Origin: CAXBDP01 sp041689935
GTDB lineage: Bacteria; Bacteroidota; Bacteroidia; Cytophagales; Cyclobacteriaceae
Direction: 5' to 3'
Assembly (NCBI GenBank): GCA_041689935.1
Contig: JBDNFI010000109.1
Span: forward strand, 1-64,000
DNA: 64,000 nucleotides
Below are positions 9,717 through 18,507 of this stretch, one piece after another (the first letter of the stretch is position 1; every line of letters begins with the position of its first letter). Below the pieces are notes generated by a model that was not told the DNA's origin, searched no databases, and was given only the letters and a program-made list of their open reading frames with translations. The position numbers and the translations under genes are program-made.

Positions 9717-10121
9717 ATGATTACAATACAAACAAAATACTTAGGTAGCTTACGTACACAAGCTACACATGTTAAATCAGGAAATCAACTTATTACCGAT
9801 GCTCCTGTAGATAATAATGGTAAAGGTGAAGCTTTTTCTCCAACTGATACCGTATGTGCGGCATTAGGGAGCTGTATGATCACACTTATGGGAATTATGG
9901 CTGAGCGAAAAGGCATTGCAATGGAAGATCTTACGATGGATATTACCAAAGAAATGTCTTCGAACCCAAGAAAAATTTCGAGAATCATCTTGGATTTTAA
10001 TTGGCCAAATGCTCCTGAAGAAGAAGTAGAACGCGAAAAATTTAGAAAAGCTGCTCTTACTTGTCCTGTTGCACTGAGCCTAGACCCTGCCATAGAGCAA
10101 GTAGTCAATTTCAATTTCTAG
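9717..10121 (+). CDS. OsmC/Ohr family peroxidase-like protein
   Basis: 134 residues covering one OsmC domain. The two conserved thiols are present: Cys53 in the AALGSCM segment on the first core helix and Cys116 in the TCPVALSL segment. In this family the Cys pair reduces organic hydroperoxides with lipoyl or dihydrolipoamide reductants. The next gene to the left is transcribed away from it, so it has its own promoter in the roughly 70-base gap at 9646-9716. General OsmC group rather than Ohr; the exact substrate is not inferable. Confidence 0.92.
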   Translation: MITIQTKYLGSLRTQATHVKSGNQLITDAPVDNNGKGEAFSPTDTVCAALGSCMITLMGIMAERKGIAMEDLTMDITKEMSSNPRKISRIILDFNWPNAPEEEVEREKFRKAALTCPVALSLDPAIEQVVNFNF

Positions 10122-10207
10122 TATCAGTCAAAAAGCGGGAGGATAAAGGCGGCTTCTGGCTAAATTTTTTAGGATCAGTCATAATTGGAATTTTAGATAA
10201 AAGTAAA

Positions 10208-10226
10208 GAGGGTCAATAAGACCCTC
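10208..10226 (-). terminator. Intrinsic terminator of the PKD-repeat gene
   Basis: 7-bp perfect stem GAGGGTC / GACCCTC with an AATAA loop. Read on the minus strand it is followed by TTTACTTTT. It lies about 45 bases downstream of the PKD gene stop. Confidence 0.65.
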
Positions 10227-10270
10227 CTTACTATCAAACCTAAACATAAACCTAAAAACAAAACAAAAAA

Positions 10271-12541
10271 CTAATCACAATCATATGTGTAATTGGTACT
10301 TGCTGTAGTGGTAGTACCTCCAGCTGTAATTACCGAATTACTATTCCTTAGCAAACCTCCCGCATCAATGGTATTCGTTTGGTCTAGAACTACATTGCCT
10401 GTGGCATCTCTTCCAATAATTTTTGTAGGTAAGCAATTTTGATAAGTAAATGTGTTGCTTCCTGTCAATGCACCACTTCCATCAAATGTCCTTTGGAGCT
10501 GATAATTACCTTGTGCATCATAGTTTTCATAAAGCACATAACTCTCCAAAGCTCCACCAACAGAGAAAGAAGAGTCCTTGGTTCTTCTTGTACTATTGCC
10601 GTCATATTCTGTGGTGTTGTATCCTTGGAGCACGTTGGCTGCATCAAATTCAGATTCCTTCACCAATCTACCCAAGCCATCATATTCTAGGATATTGACT
10701 ACAGTGATAGTTGTAAACCCAAAGATAGTTGTAGAGGACGTTTGTTTGATGTTTTGTCCCTGTGCATTGTATTCATAATCAACAGCGGTGACTATGCCAC
10801 TAGTATTTGTTTCTAATTTGGAGATTACCTTTTTGCCATTTATACTCATGTAAGTAAAATCGACCGTTACAGTTATGCCACTTGTATTGGTTACTGTTCT
10901 AGTAACGTAGCAGTTTGGCAAATTACAAGTACCTCCTCCGGTTGAAGCAGCTACACACACCGTAGTGGCGGTGCTGGTCGTTACGCCGCCATTTCCAGTA
11001 GCCTGTAAGGTCACTAGCCAGCTCCCCAGAGTCGGGAATTGTACAGTAGGATTAGTTGCTGTAGATGTGAACGCGGTATTCATCATTCTACTTCCTGCGC
11101 CACCTGGCAAGGTGAATGTCCACAAATAGCTATTCGCATTCTGACTAGTATTGGTAAAGGTGACATCTTGTCCAGCTTCTGGATTCTGTGGGCTATATGT
11201 AAAGCTCGCTGAAGGCGCAGCAACCGCAGCACTTACCACCACGGTTTTACTTATTTGATTTACACCACCTGCGCCAGTTGCTACGAGTGTAATTTCATAG
11301 CTGCCCGCAGTGGCAAAGGTATATTTAGGGTTGGCTTGTGTAGAGCTAAATCCAGCTGGTACGGAGCTCCATTGGTAGCTTGTAGCGTTTACACTCGCAT
11401 TGGTGAAGGTTACTTCTTGTCCTGCCGTTGGTGCAGCAGGGCTAAAACTGAAATCTGCATTTGGTGCGGCTACCGCGGCAGTCACTGCAACAGTTTTACT
11501 TATTTGATTTACACCACCTGCGCCAGTTGCCACGAGTGTAACTTCATAGCTGCCTGCAGTGGCAAAGGTATATTTAGGGTTGGCTTGTGTAGAGCTAAAT
11601 CCAGCTGGTACGGAGCTCCATTGGTAGCTAGTGGCATTCTGGCTGGTGTTGGTAAAGCTTACTTCATTGCCAGTAATAGGATTTGCAGGACTGAAATTGA
11701 AGCCTGCAACTGGAGCTAAATCTACAACTATCACATTTTGCGAAAGCGACTCGCTCCCGCCTGGGCCTGTTGCTAAGAGGGTTACTGCATACGTTCCTGC
11801 AGTTGCAAATTGATGTTGAGGATTTTCTGCCGTAGAAGTGAACCCAGCTGGGACTGAAGACCACTGGTATGAAGTGGCATTTGCTGTTGTATTTGTGAAA
11901 CGTATCGTTTCGCCCACTTTTGGTGAGATTGGCGCAAAACTAAAGCCAATCACTGGGGCATCGGCTGTTACGGCAATAGCCTTTGTTATGTTCACGGTGC
12001 CACCCGGGCCCGTAGCAGCCAGCGTTATTTGGTAGGTTCCCGTTGTGTTGAATGTGTATTGTGGATTGGCCTGAGTGGAACTGAACCCAGCAGGACTAGC
12101 GCTCCATGCAAAGCTTGTGACATTGGCAGAGGTGCTCGTAAATGTAACAGCTTGCCCAATTTTGGGATTGGCAGGGCTAAAACTAAAATCTGCTGTTGGA
12201 GCTGGAGCGGCAACGGTAATAGTTTTGCTGGTTTGGCTTGTGCCACCCTTGCCCGTTACGCTCAAGTTGATGGTGTAGGTGCCATCGGTGGCAAAAGTAT
12301 AATTTGGATTGGCGGATGTTGAAGTAAAGCCCGCTGGGTTGCTAGACCAAGAGTAGCTCGTTGCGTTCGTAGCAGTTGCGGTGAAGCTGACCTGCTGACC
12401 TGCAACGGGTGCTGTAGGAGCAAAACTAAAACTTACCGTTGGTTTTGGAGTAGTGTCCTCATCGCTTCCACCTGAGTCGCAAGATAACACGACAAATATT
12501 GAAGCAAATAAAAGTACTAAGTAGGAGAAGGTGCGTGGCAT
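10271..12541 (-). CDS. PKD-repeat surface lipoprotein
   Basis: 756 residues. A lipoprotein signal ends at Cys21 (VVLSCDS). Six PKD-type beta-sandwich repeats of about 80 residues follow (roughly 33-530), each with a phased FSFxPxxPxxGxxVxFT, an SYxWSSxPAGF and a GTYxxTLxATGxGG segment. The C-terminal 200 residues contain YD/RHS-like elements (YDGLGRLVKE, YNAQGQNI). PKD domains act as extracellular spacers and adhesion or carbohydrate-binding scaffolds; no catalytic domain is visible. Repeats 4 and 5 are nearly identical at DNA level, implying recent duplication. The atypical sixth repeat carries a GGAGSRMMN insertion. Confidence 0.88.
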   Translation of the reverse strand: MPRTFSYLVLLFASIFVVLSCDSGGSDEDTTPKPTVSFSFAPTAPVAGQQVSFTATATNATSYSWSSNPAGFTSTSANPNYTFATDGTYTINLSVTGKGGTSQTSKTITVAAPAPTADFSFSPANPKIGQAVTFTSTSANVTSFAWSASPAGFSSTQANPQYTFNTTGTYQITLAATGPGGTVNITKAIAVTADAPVIGFSFAPISPKVGETIRFTNTTANATSYQWSSVPAGFTSTAENPQHQFATAGTYAVTLLATGPGGSESLSQNVIVVDLAPVAGFNFSPANPITGNEVSFTNTSQNATSYQWSSVPAGFSSTQANPKYTFATAGSYEVTLVATGAGGVNQISKTVAVTAAVAAPNADFSFSPAAPTAGQEVTFTNASVNATSYQWSSVPAGFSSTQANPKYTFATAGSYEITLVATGAGGVNQISKTVVVSAAVAAPSASFTYSPQNPEAGQDVTFTNTSQNANSYLWTFTLPGGAGSRMMNTAFTSTATNPTVQFPTLGSWLVTLQATGNGGVTTSTATTVCVAASTGGGTCNLPNCYVTRTVTNTSGITVTVDFTYMSINGKKVISKLETNTSGIVTAVDYEYNAQGQNIKQTSSTTIFGFTTITVVNILEYDGLGRLVKESEFDAANVLQGYNTTEYDGNSTRRTKDSSFSVGGALESYVLYENYDAQGNYQLQRTFDGSGALTGSNTFTYQNCLPTKIIGRDATGNVVLDQTNTIDAGGLLRNSNSVITAGGTTTTASTNYTYDCD
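11235..11640 (-). repeat. Recent tandem duplication of a PKD repeat unit
   Basis: The segments around 11235-11380 and 11484-11632 are almost identical (for example the shared run ACTTATTTGATTTACACCAC and the following 130 bases), about 250 bp apart, which equals one PKD unit. The other four units have diverged. This points to recent unequal crossing-over inside the gene. Confidence 0.8.
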
Positions 12542-12962
12542 GGCTTTATGTATTTAGGCTGTAAAAAACATACGCAATGTATGTTGATTGGGAATAGCCA
12601 TAAATACCCTGAGGACGGTATATTTAAGCGGGAGGATGGTATCGTTTTTCCTCCCGCCGATTATCCAAGTATAAAATTGAACTAGTTTTAGGAATAAAGG
12701 TCTATAAGGTATGTCTATAGAATAAATTGACTGTTTTTTGAAAGCCGTGAAGGTCACAAACAAGAATTTGACTAATTTTATCAAAAAACATATTCTAAAA
12801 CTTGTTATTTAATTCATTAATTCATCAATTCATCAATTCATTAATGAATTAATTCATTAATTCATTAATTCATTAATTCATTAATTCATTAATTCATTAA
12901 TTCATTCAAATTTTGAATGAATTATGGTAGTGTAATCAATCTAGTAACTTCAATTTAATAAA
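12542..12962. promoter_or_regulatory. Divergent intergenic region with octamer pair and tandem array
   Basis: About 420 bases separating the PKD gene (left, minus) and the DUF4221 lipoprotein gene (right, plus), so it should hold both promoters. It contains GCGGGAGG at 12628-12635 and its inverse at 12650-12657, 14 bases apart and so able to form a hairpin, then the TTAATTCA tandem array. No exact promoter hexamers were assigned. Confidence 0.55.
12811..12907. repeat. Octanucleotide tandem array (TTAATTCA)n
   Basis: About twelve near-perfect copies of an 8-base unit (TTAATTCA, some copies TCAATTCA), with one inversion-like interruption at ATTAATGAATTAATTC. It lies about 55-150 bases upstream of the DUF4221 gene ATG. 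Tandem arrays of this sort change length by slippage, so they could alter promoter spacing. Confidence 0.9.
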
Positions 12963-14150
12963 ATGAAGAATTATCTATTCTCAGCATTAATATTTTTACT
13001 TATCGGATGCGGAAGCAATAAACCTGAAACAAAATCCGAAATTGAAGAAAAAGAAACCCAAAAAGCGGCAGATTCCAATCTTCCTATTCAACAAGTAGGT
13101 GAATTAGTGATACCTATCGATAGCCTGACCACTAAGCACGCTGGAAAATTTCAATATTTTAATGATGGAGAAGATGAATGGTATGTCACATTGAATCACT
13201 TGGAGCATTCAATTATTTTCAATTCCCTTGACAATCCTGATAATCAGTGGAAAATACAACTACACCGTGATGGCCCAAATAGAGTGAGAAATTTCGAGTA
13301 CCCAGGTGTTTCTGGATTATATGTGCACACTTTCGACTCCATCTTTTTGTTTAACTATTACGATGAGTTTATTTATCAAATCAATAGGCAGGGCGAAGTA
13401 ATAACATCTGTTGGTGCAGGAAATGAATTTGATTTTAAAGGAGAAGTTATTAGTCCAAGTAATTTTTGGTTTGAGAATGGAAAAGTCTATTTAATTGGAA
13501 ATATTACTGTTCCTCTTACTACCCAAATGATGAAAGAACCTGGACCCATCACTTCTTATGATGAATACTTATTTGTGTATGATTTGGCTTCAAAAACGTA
13601 TGAGCTAAAACTGACTTTTCCTGAGATTTATAAGTCAAGAAGGTTTACTCCACAAGATTATTTTTTCTCAATAATTCGCAACCCTATTGAAAATAACTAT
13701 ATAATTAGCTACCCATTTCTCAGTGAGGTTTCAGTTACTAAGGATTTCGAAAATTTTGAATTGAAGCCCTATTCAAAAGAAGGGTATGGCAATTTGCTAG
13801 CTAACTATCCTGCTGAATCACCCAATCTCCGTGACATGTGGTTGCAAATGGATAGGTTTGGGAGGGTATATTTTGATCCTTATAGAAAATTGTATTTCAG
13901 ATTTTTCAAAAATGGTGTCCCAGCTTCTATGCTTTCAGAGACTGATGAATATATCTTTAAAAGATATGACAAGTATTATGTGGTGTACGATGCTGATTTT
14001 AATCCGCTTTTTGAATGGGATGTATCAGATTATCGCTTTGGAGATATATTCTTTGGCGAAAAAGGAATTTACATTGGCAAAGAAGATGGCTATGAAGATG
14101 AAGACAACAAAACCTATTTGATATTCAATCTCAAGGAAGAAAATTTATGA
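12963..14150 (+). CDS. DUF4221-like lipoprotein
   Basis: 395 residues. A short lipoprotein signal ends at Cys16 (LIGCGS), then a charged linker precedes a large beta-rich domain resembling the DUF4221 family found in Bacteroidota. These resemble beta-propeller-like six-bladed folds, but their function is unknown. A downstream lipoprotein gene overlaps its end by four bases (ATGA), so the two are translationally coupled and probably work together at the cell envelope. The octanucleotide array lies in the upstream promoter region. Confidence 0.75.
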   Translation: MKNYLFSALIFLLIGCGSNKPETKSEIEEKETQKAADSNLPIQQVGELVIPIDSLTTKHAGKFQYFNDGEDEWYVTLNHLEHSIIFNSLDNPDNQWKIQLHRDGPNRVRNFEYPGVSGLYVHTFDSIFLFNYYDEFIYQINRQGEVITSVGAGNEFDFKGEVISPSNFWFENGKVYLIGNITVPLTTQMMKEPGPITSYDEYLFVYDLASKTYELKLTFPEIYKSRRFTPQDYFFSIIRNPIENNYIISYPFLSEVSVTKDFENFELKPYSKEGYGNLLANYPAESPNLRDMWLQMDRFGRVYFDPYRKLYFRFFKNGVPASMLSETDEYIFKRYDKYYVVYDADFNPLFEWDVSDYRFGDIFFGEKGIYIGKEDGYEDEDNKTYLIFNLKEENL

Positions 14151-14569
14151 TTAGGTATTTAGTGATCTTCCTAGCTTTCATGGCGATCTGTACCGGCTGT
14201 GACAGATTTCGAGAATCGAATGTTATAATGCTATATCCGCAATTAAAGAAAACGGAAGCAGTCCTTATTATACCTGGCGCAGGTTTTGAAGGTTGTATTG
14301 GAGCAGCCACACAATTTGCACTTGCATATGCAGGTTCATTAAATATTGGGGTAGTTTTCACAAAAGTGAAATCTCTTAAAAACCTTCGATTTACCTTTGG
14401 TAATGAGTTTTTTAATTCACCGAGGATTCAAGTTGACAGCACTAATTCGGTGCAACTCAATGAAGAAAATTACCCGACCATCTATTACCCGAAAACTGAT
14501 GAATTACTGATTTCATCACCTGAAAATCCTGAGGCATTAAAGTCTTTGAAGAAATTTAAATTAAATTAA
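14147..14569 (+). CDS. Small lipoprotein of unknown function
   Basis: 140 residues with a lipoprotein signal (ICTGC, Cys18). The mature part begins with an IPGAGFEGCIGAATQFA segment and has no family I recognise. The start overlaps the stop of the DUF4221-like gene (ATGA), so it is the second gene of a two-gene operon and likely a partner of that protein. Confidence 0.7.
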   Translation: MIRYLVIFLAFMAICTGCDRFRESNVIMLYPQLKKTEAVLIIPGAGFEGCIGAATQFALAYAGSLNIGVVFTKVKSLKNLRFTFGNEFFNSPRIQVDSTNSVQLNEENYPTIYYPKTDELLISSPENPEALKSLKKFKLN

Positions 14570-14617
14570 TTGTAGCGTCACCAAGTTATTAAATGAAAAG
14601 ATGAGCTGTAGCTAATA

Positions 14618-14654
14618 AGCAGGAAGCTAATAAGCCATTACTTAGCTTCCTGCT
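14618..14654. terminator. Strong hairpin between convergent genes, probable terminator
   Basis: Perfect 13-bp inverted repeat AGCAGGAAGCTAA / TTAGCTTCCTGCT with an 11-base loop, between convergent stop codons at 14569 and 14665. The adjacent A9 run lies so that its T-tract precedes rather than follows the stem on the minus strand, so the fit to a classic intrinsic terminator is imperfect. Confidence 0.5.
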
Positions 14655-14664
14655 CAAAAAAAAA

Positions 14665-16656
14665 TCAATAAGCCAGCAATTCCTCAAGCTTAATTTTCAA
14701 TCTATCTACAGGCAGAAAATTCTTCTCTAATGGTGGAGCAAAAGGTACGGGCGTATCCAAGCTTGCTTCTCGCATTACGGGCGCATCAAGGTGTTCGAAG
14801 CAATGCTCGCTCACCCAAGCGGCTATCTCTGCGCCGATACCTCCGGTAAGTGTATCTTCATGCAGTACCAAAACTTTCCCTGTTTTCTTTGCTATCTCTG
14901 CTACACTTTCCTTATCCCATGGCAATAAGGTTCTCAAATCGAGCACGGCTACGGATAATTCTGGCATTTCATTCAGCAGATTCAATGCCCAATGCACGCC
15001 CATGCCATAGGTGATAATTACCGCATCATTTCCTTCTCTGGCAATAGCCGCTTTGCCTACCTCTACTGTGAAGTAATCTTCAGGCACTTGTCCGCTCAGT
15101 GACCTATATAGCGCTTTATGTTCGAAATATAAATAAGGGTTTGGATCTTCAATGGCAGCATTCAAGAGCCCTTTGGCATCGTAAGGATTGGAAGGGTACA
15201 CGATTTTAAGTCCGGGGGTATGAAAGAACCAAGCCTCATTCGATTGGCTGTGAAAAGGTCCGGCTGCTACTCCACCGCCACAAGGCATCCGTACTACTAC
15301 ATCTGCATTTTGTCCCCAGCGCCAATGGATTTTTGCTAGATTGTTCACAATCTGATTGAACCCACAGGTTACAAAATCGGCAAATTGCATTTCTACCATG
15401 GCCTTTTGTCCTTTGATAGATAAGCCCAAACCCACACCAATAATCGCCGATTCACAAAGCGGAGTATTTCGCACCCGATCTCGACCAAATTTTTCTATAA
15501 AGCCGTCTGTAATTTTAAATACTCCACCATAATCGCCAATATCTTGTCCCATCAATATCAGTTTAGGGAATCTCTCCATGCTTTGTTTCAAGCTTTGAGA
15601 AATAGCATCTACAAAACGCAGTTGACTACTCTTATCTGTTTGTGCTTCTATCACTATTTGATTATGTTCGACAAATAAGTCAGCATATTCACGAGAATTA
15701 TCAGCAATGGGCATTGGTTCTGCATAGGCTTGCTCCAAACCCATTTCAATTTCAAGCTTTATTTCCGCCCGTATTTCTTTTTCAAGGGTGTCGGTAAGCA
15801 CTCCGCTTTCTTTGAGGTATCGCTCGTAGTTCTCCACAGGATCTTTCTTGGCCCAGTGTGCCATCAGTTCAGTTGGGACGTATTTGGTGCCAGATGCTTC
15901 CTCGTGCCCACGCATACGGAAGGTATTTGCTTCGATCATCACTGGTCGAGGGTTTTTGCGGATTTGCTTGGCTACTTTATCTACCAAGCTATACACGGCA
16001 AGCACATTGTTGCCATCTACGCTGTGGGTTTCGATTCCATAGCCGGGGCCTTTGTCGGTAAAGGACTTGAACCTAAACTGCTCCGAACTTGGTGTGGACA
16101 GTCCGTAGCCATTATTTTCGATCATAAAAATGACTGGCAGATCCCATACAGCAGCCACATTCAATGCTTCGTGGAAATCGCCTTCGCTACTTGCCCCATC
16201 GCCAGTGAACACCAGTACTACGTTATTTTCGCCTTGTAATTTGTGCGCAAGCCCAATTCCATCTGCGAGAGCCAATTGAGGCCCAAGGTGAGAAATCATT
16301 CCTACGATATTATGGTCTTTTGCGCCAAAGTGAAAAGATCGATCTCGGCCCTTCGTATAGCCATGATCCTTTCCTTGAAACTGTGCAAATAGCTTGTCCA
16401 AAGGCATGTTCCGACCGGTAAAAACGCCCAAATTGCGATGCATAGGCAGGATGTACTCTTCCTCCCGCATGCACAATACTGCGCCTACCGATACGGCTTC
16501 CTGCCCGATGCCCGAAAACCATTTACTGATTTTTCCTTGGCGGAGTAAAATCAACATCTTCTCCTCGATCATGCGAGGCTTCAGAATTGTCCTGTATATT
16601 TCTAATAAACGTTTTTTTGAAAAACCTTTATCCACAAAATTCATTTCTATTTGCAT
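14665..16656 (-). CDS. 2-oxoacid dehydrogenase E1, fused alpha and beta subunits
   Basis: About 663 residues (an ATG 33 bases upstream adds eleven residues). The N-terminal half (to about 340) is an E1-alpha domain with the thiamine-diphosphate motif GDGASSEGDFHEAL...NN. The C-terminal half (from about 350) is E1-beta with the LMGQDIGDYGG and FADFV segments and a transketolase C-terminal domain. The pattern fits the branched-chain or pyruvate type that decarboxylates the 2-oxoacid and reductively acylates a lipoyl-E2. The single-chain alpha-beta fusion is a known arrangement in Bacteroidota. E2 and E3 are not in this window; LipA at 8-9 kb would supply the lipoyl group. Confidence 0.92.
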   Translation of the reverse strand: MQIEMNFVDKGFSKKRLLEIYRTILKPRMIEEKMLILLRQGKISKWFSGIGQEAVSVGAVLCMREEEYILPMHRNLGVFTGRNMPLDKLFAQFQGKDHGYTKGRDRSFHFGAKDHNIVGMISHLGPQLALADGIGLAHKLQGENNVVLVFTGDGASSEGDFHEALNVAAVWDLPVIFMIENNGYGLSTPSSEQFRFKSFTDKGPGYGIETHSVDGNNVLAVYSLVDKVAKQIRKNPRPVMIEANTFRMRGHEEASGTKYVPTELMAHWAKKDPVENYERYLKESGVLTDTLEKEIRAEIKLEIEMGLEQAYAEPMPIADNSREYADLFVEHNQIVIEAQTDKSSQLRFVDAISQSLKQSMERFPKLILMGQDIGDYGGVFKITDGFIEKFGRDRVRNTPLCESAIIGVGLGLSIKGQKAMVEMQFADFVTCGFNQIVNNLAKIHWRWGQNADVVVRMPCGGGVAAGPFHSQSNEAWFFHTPGLKIVYPSNPYDAKGLLNAAIEDPNPYLYFEHKALYRSLSGQVPEDYFTVEVGKAAIAREGNDAVIITYGMGVHWALNLLNEMPELSVAVLDLRTLLPWDKESVAEIAKKTGKVLVLHEDTLTGGIGAEIAAWVSEHCFEHLDAPVMREASLDTPVPFAPPLEKNFLPVDRLKIKLEELLAY

Positions 16657-16749
16657 GGCTAAAGATAAAGTAAGCTTTTGTCCATACAAAAGACAAGCTT
16701 CTGATATTTTCTATAGGAGCTATGTAGAATGAAAGTTAAATTTACGACG

Positions 16750-18000
16750 ATGATACAATATGATTATTTTCAATTAGATAATGGCTTGGATGTGTATGTC
16801 CACCGTGACCCGACTACTCCTATGGCCGTGCTCAATCTTTTATACAAAGTTGGTTCGCGCAACGAAAACCCAAACAAGACAGGTTTCGCCCATTTATTTG
16901 AGCATCTGATGTTTGGTGGCTCTAAGCATATAGCTGAATTTGATTCGCCCTTGCAAAATGTAGGCGGCGATAATAATGCCTTCACCAGTCCAGATATCAC
17001 CAATTATTACATTACAATACCTTCTGCCAATTTGGAAACTGCCTTTTGGCTTGAATCCGACAGAATGCTTTCCCTCAGCTTCGATCCCAAAGTGCTGGAA
17101 GTTCAGCGCAAGGTGGTCATTGAGGAGTTTAAGCAGCGATACCTCAATCAGCCTTACGGCGATGTGTGGCTAAAGTTACGCCCCTTGGCGTATGATGTAC
17201 ATCCGTATAATTGGGCAACCATCGGGAAAGATGTATCCCATATCGAGGATGCAACCATGAAGGATGTTCAGGATTTTTTCTTTACTCATTACCGTCCTAA
17301 TAATGCGGTTTTGGTGGTTGCGGGAGATGTGCAAACAGAAGAGGTAAAAGCACTTGCTAAGAAATATTTTGAGCCTATTCCGGCTGGTAAAATTTCGAAT
17401 GAGCCATTGCCCAAAGAACCCAAGCAACGAGAGAAAAAGGAATTATACGTAGAGGCTGCTGTGCCAATAGATGCTTGGTATAGAGTATATCATATTCCGG
17501 GCCGAATGGAGCCAGGCTATCATGCGGCTGATTTGCTAAGTGATATTATTGGCAGAGGAAAATCAACCCGTTTGTATCAGCTATTAGTAAAGGAAAAACA
17601 ATTGCTCAATTCCTTTTCTGCCTTTGTAACAGGCTCGGTAGATCCTGGCTTGCTGGTAATTAATGGCAAATTGAACGATGGTGTTACTTTCGAAGAAGTA
17701 GAGCGGGAGGTAGATGCATTTATCGAAGAATGCAAAAAAAATATTGATGAACAGGTGCTGGAGCGTGTGAAAAATCAAGCAATGGCAACGATGGAATTTG
17801 GCGAAATTGACTTGCTCAATCGTGCTATGTCTTTGGCTTACGCAGCGATGATGGGCAATCCAGATTTGGTAAACACCGAAAAGGACGAAATTCAGAGTTT
17901 GACTACTGCGGCCATTAGGAAAGCAGCAAATGAAATTCTGCTTCCTGAAAACTCTACCACGCTATACTACAAAGCTAAACAAACAAAATATGCATCATAG
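16750..18000 (+). CDS. M16 family zinc metallopeptidase
   Basis: About 416 residues, the length of a single-chain processing-peptidase-like M16B protein. The inverted zinc motif HxxEH is present as HLFEH in FAHLFEHLMFGGS, with the downstream Glu in VIEEFKQRYLNQPYGD. I chose the ATG at 16750 because family members begin just before the LDNGL segment; an ATG at 16729 adds seven residues. No signal peptide, so cytoplasmic unless exported otherwise. The stop overlaps the ispF start. GCGGGAGG lies inside the gene at 17703. Confidence 0.9.
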   Translation: MIQYDYFQLDNGLDVYVHRDPTTPMAVLNLLYKVGSRNENPNKTGFAHLFEHLMFGGSKHIAEFDSPLQNVGGDNNAFTSPDITNYYITIPSANLETAFWLESDRMLSLSFDPKVLEVQRKVVIEEFKQRYLNQPYGDVWLKLRPLAYDVHPYNWATIGKDVSHIEDATMKDVQDFFFTHYRPNNAVLVVAGDVQTEEVKALAKKYFEPIPAGKISNEPLPKEPKQREKKELYVEAAVPIDAWYRVYHIPGRMEPGYHAADLLSDIIGRGKSTRLYQLLVKEKQLLNSFSAFVTGSVDPGLLVINGKLNDGVTFEEVEREVDAFIEECKKNIDEQVLERVKNQAMATMEFGEIDLLNRAMSLAYAAMMGNPDLVNTEKDEIQSLTTAAIRKAANEILLPENSTTLYYKAKQTKYAS

Positions 18001-18487
18001 AATTGGCTTTGGCTTCGACGTACACCGAGTGGAGGAGGGTCGCCCTTTCTGGATCGGTGGGATTGAAATACCTCATTCGCATGGTGCAGTTGGCCATTCC
18101 GATGCCGATGTGCTTATCCACGCTATTTGTGATGCTCTATTGGGAGCAGCAAATTTGGGAGATATTGGCTTTCATTTTTCTGACAAAGACCCTCAATATA
18201 AGGGTATTGATAGCAAACTATTATTGAAAGATGTGATGCTATTGCTGCGAGAGAAAAGCTATGAAGTGGGGAATATTGATGCCACCATTGTGCTGGAAAT
18301 GCCGAAAATAAATCCTCACGCGGAGGCCATTAAAGCTAGCCTATCGGAGGTGATGGCAGTAGCCGGAGACGATATTTCTATCAAAGCGACCACCAATGAG
18401 CGCATGGGTTTTGTAGGTCGCGAAGAAGGCGTGGCATGCTATGCTGTTTGCTTGATTTACAAAGTCGAACGCGCAGATAATAGCTAA
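17990..18487 (+). CDS. ispF: 2-C-methyl-D-erythritol 2,4-cyclodiphosphate synthase
   Basis: 165 residues, standard IspF length, fifth step of the non-mevalonate isoprenoid pathway. Metal ligands and signatures are intact: GFDVHR (Asp10, His12), GHSDADVLIHA with the third His, and the C-terminal ATTNERMGFVGREEG block. Start at 17990 because residues before it (in the longer open frame) belong to the M16 reading region; the two genes overlap by 11 bases, so they are co-transcribed. Forms a trimer with active sites at subunit interfaces in characterised homologues. Confidence 0.97.
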   Translation: MHHRIGFGFDVHRVEEGRPFWIGGIEIPHSHGAVGHSDADVLIHAICDALLGAANLGDIGFHFSDKDPQYKGIDSKLLLKDVMLLLREKSYEVGNIDATIVLEMPKINPHAEAIKASLSEVMAVAGDDISIKATTNERMGFVGREEGVACYAVCLIYKVERADNS

Positions 18488-18507
18488 GTCATGAATTTCC
18501 TTGGCAG

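Noticed and set aside
11255..11719. 154-codon plus-strand frame with internal repeats
   Set aside because: It mirrors the PKD repeats on the minus strand, whose structure is clear.
10271..12541. CRISPR or satellite array
   Set aside because: Repeats are 240-250 bp, coding, and translate to PKD domains.
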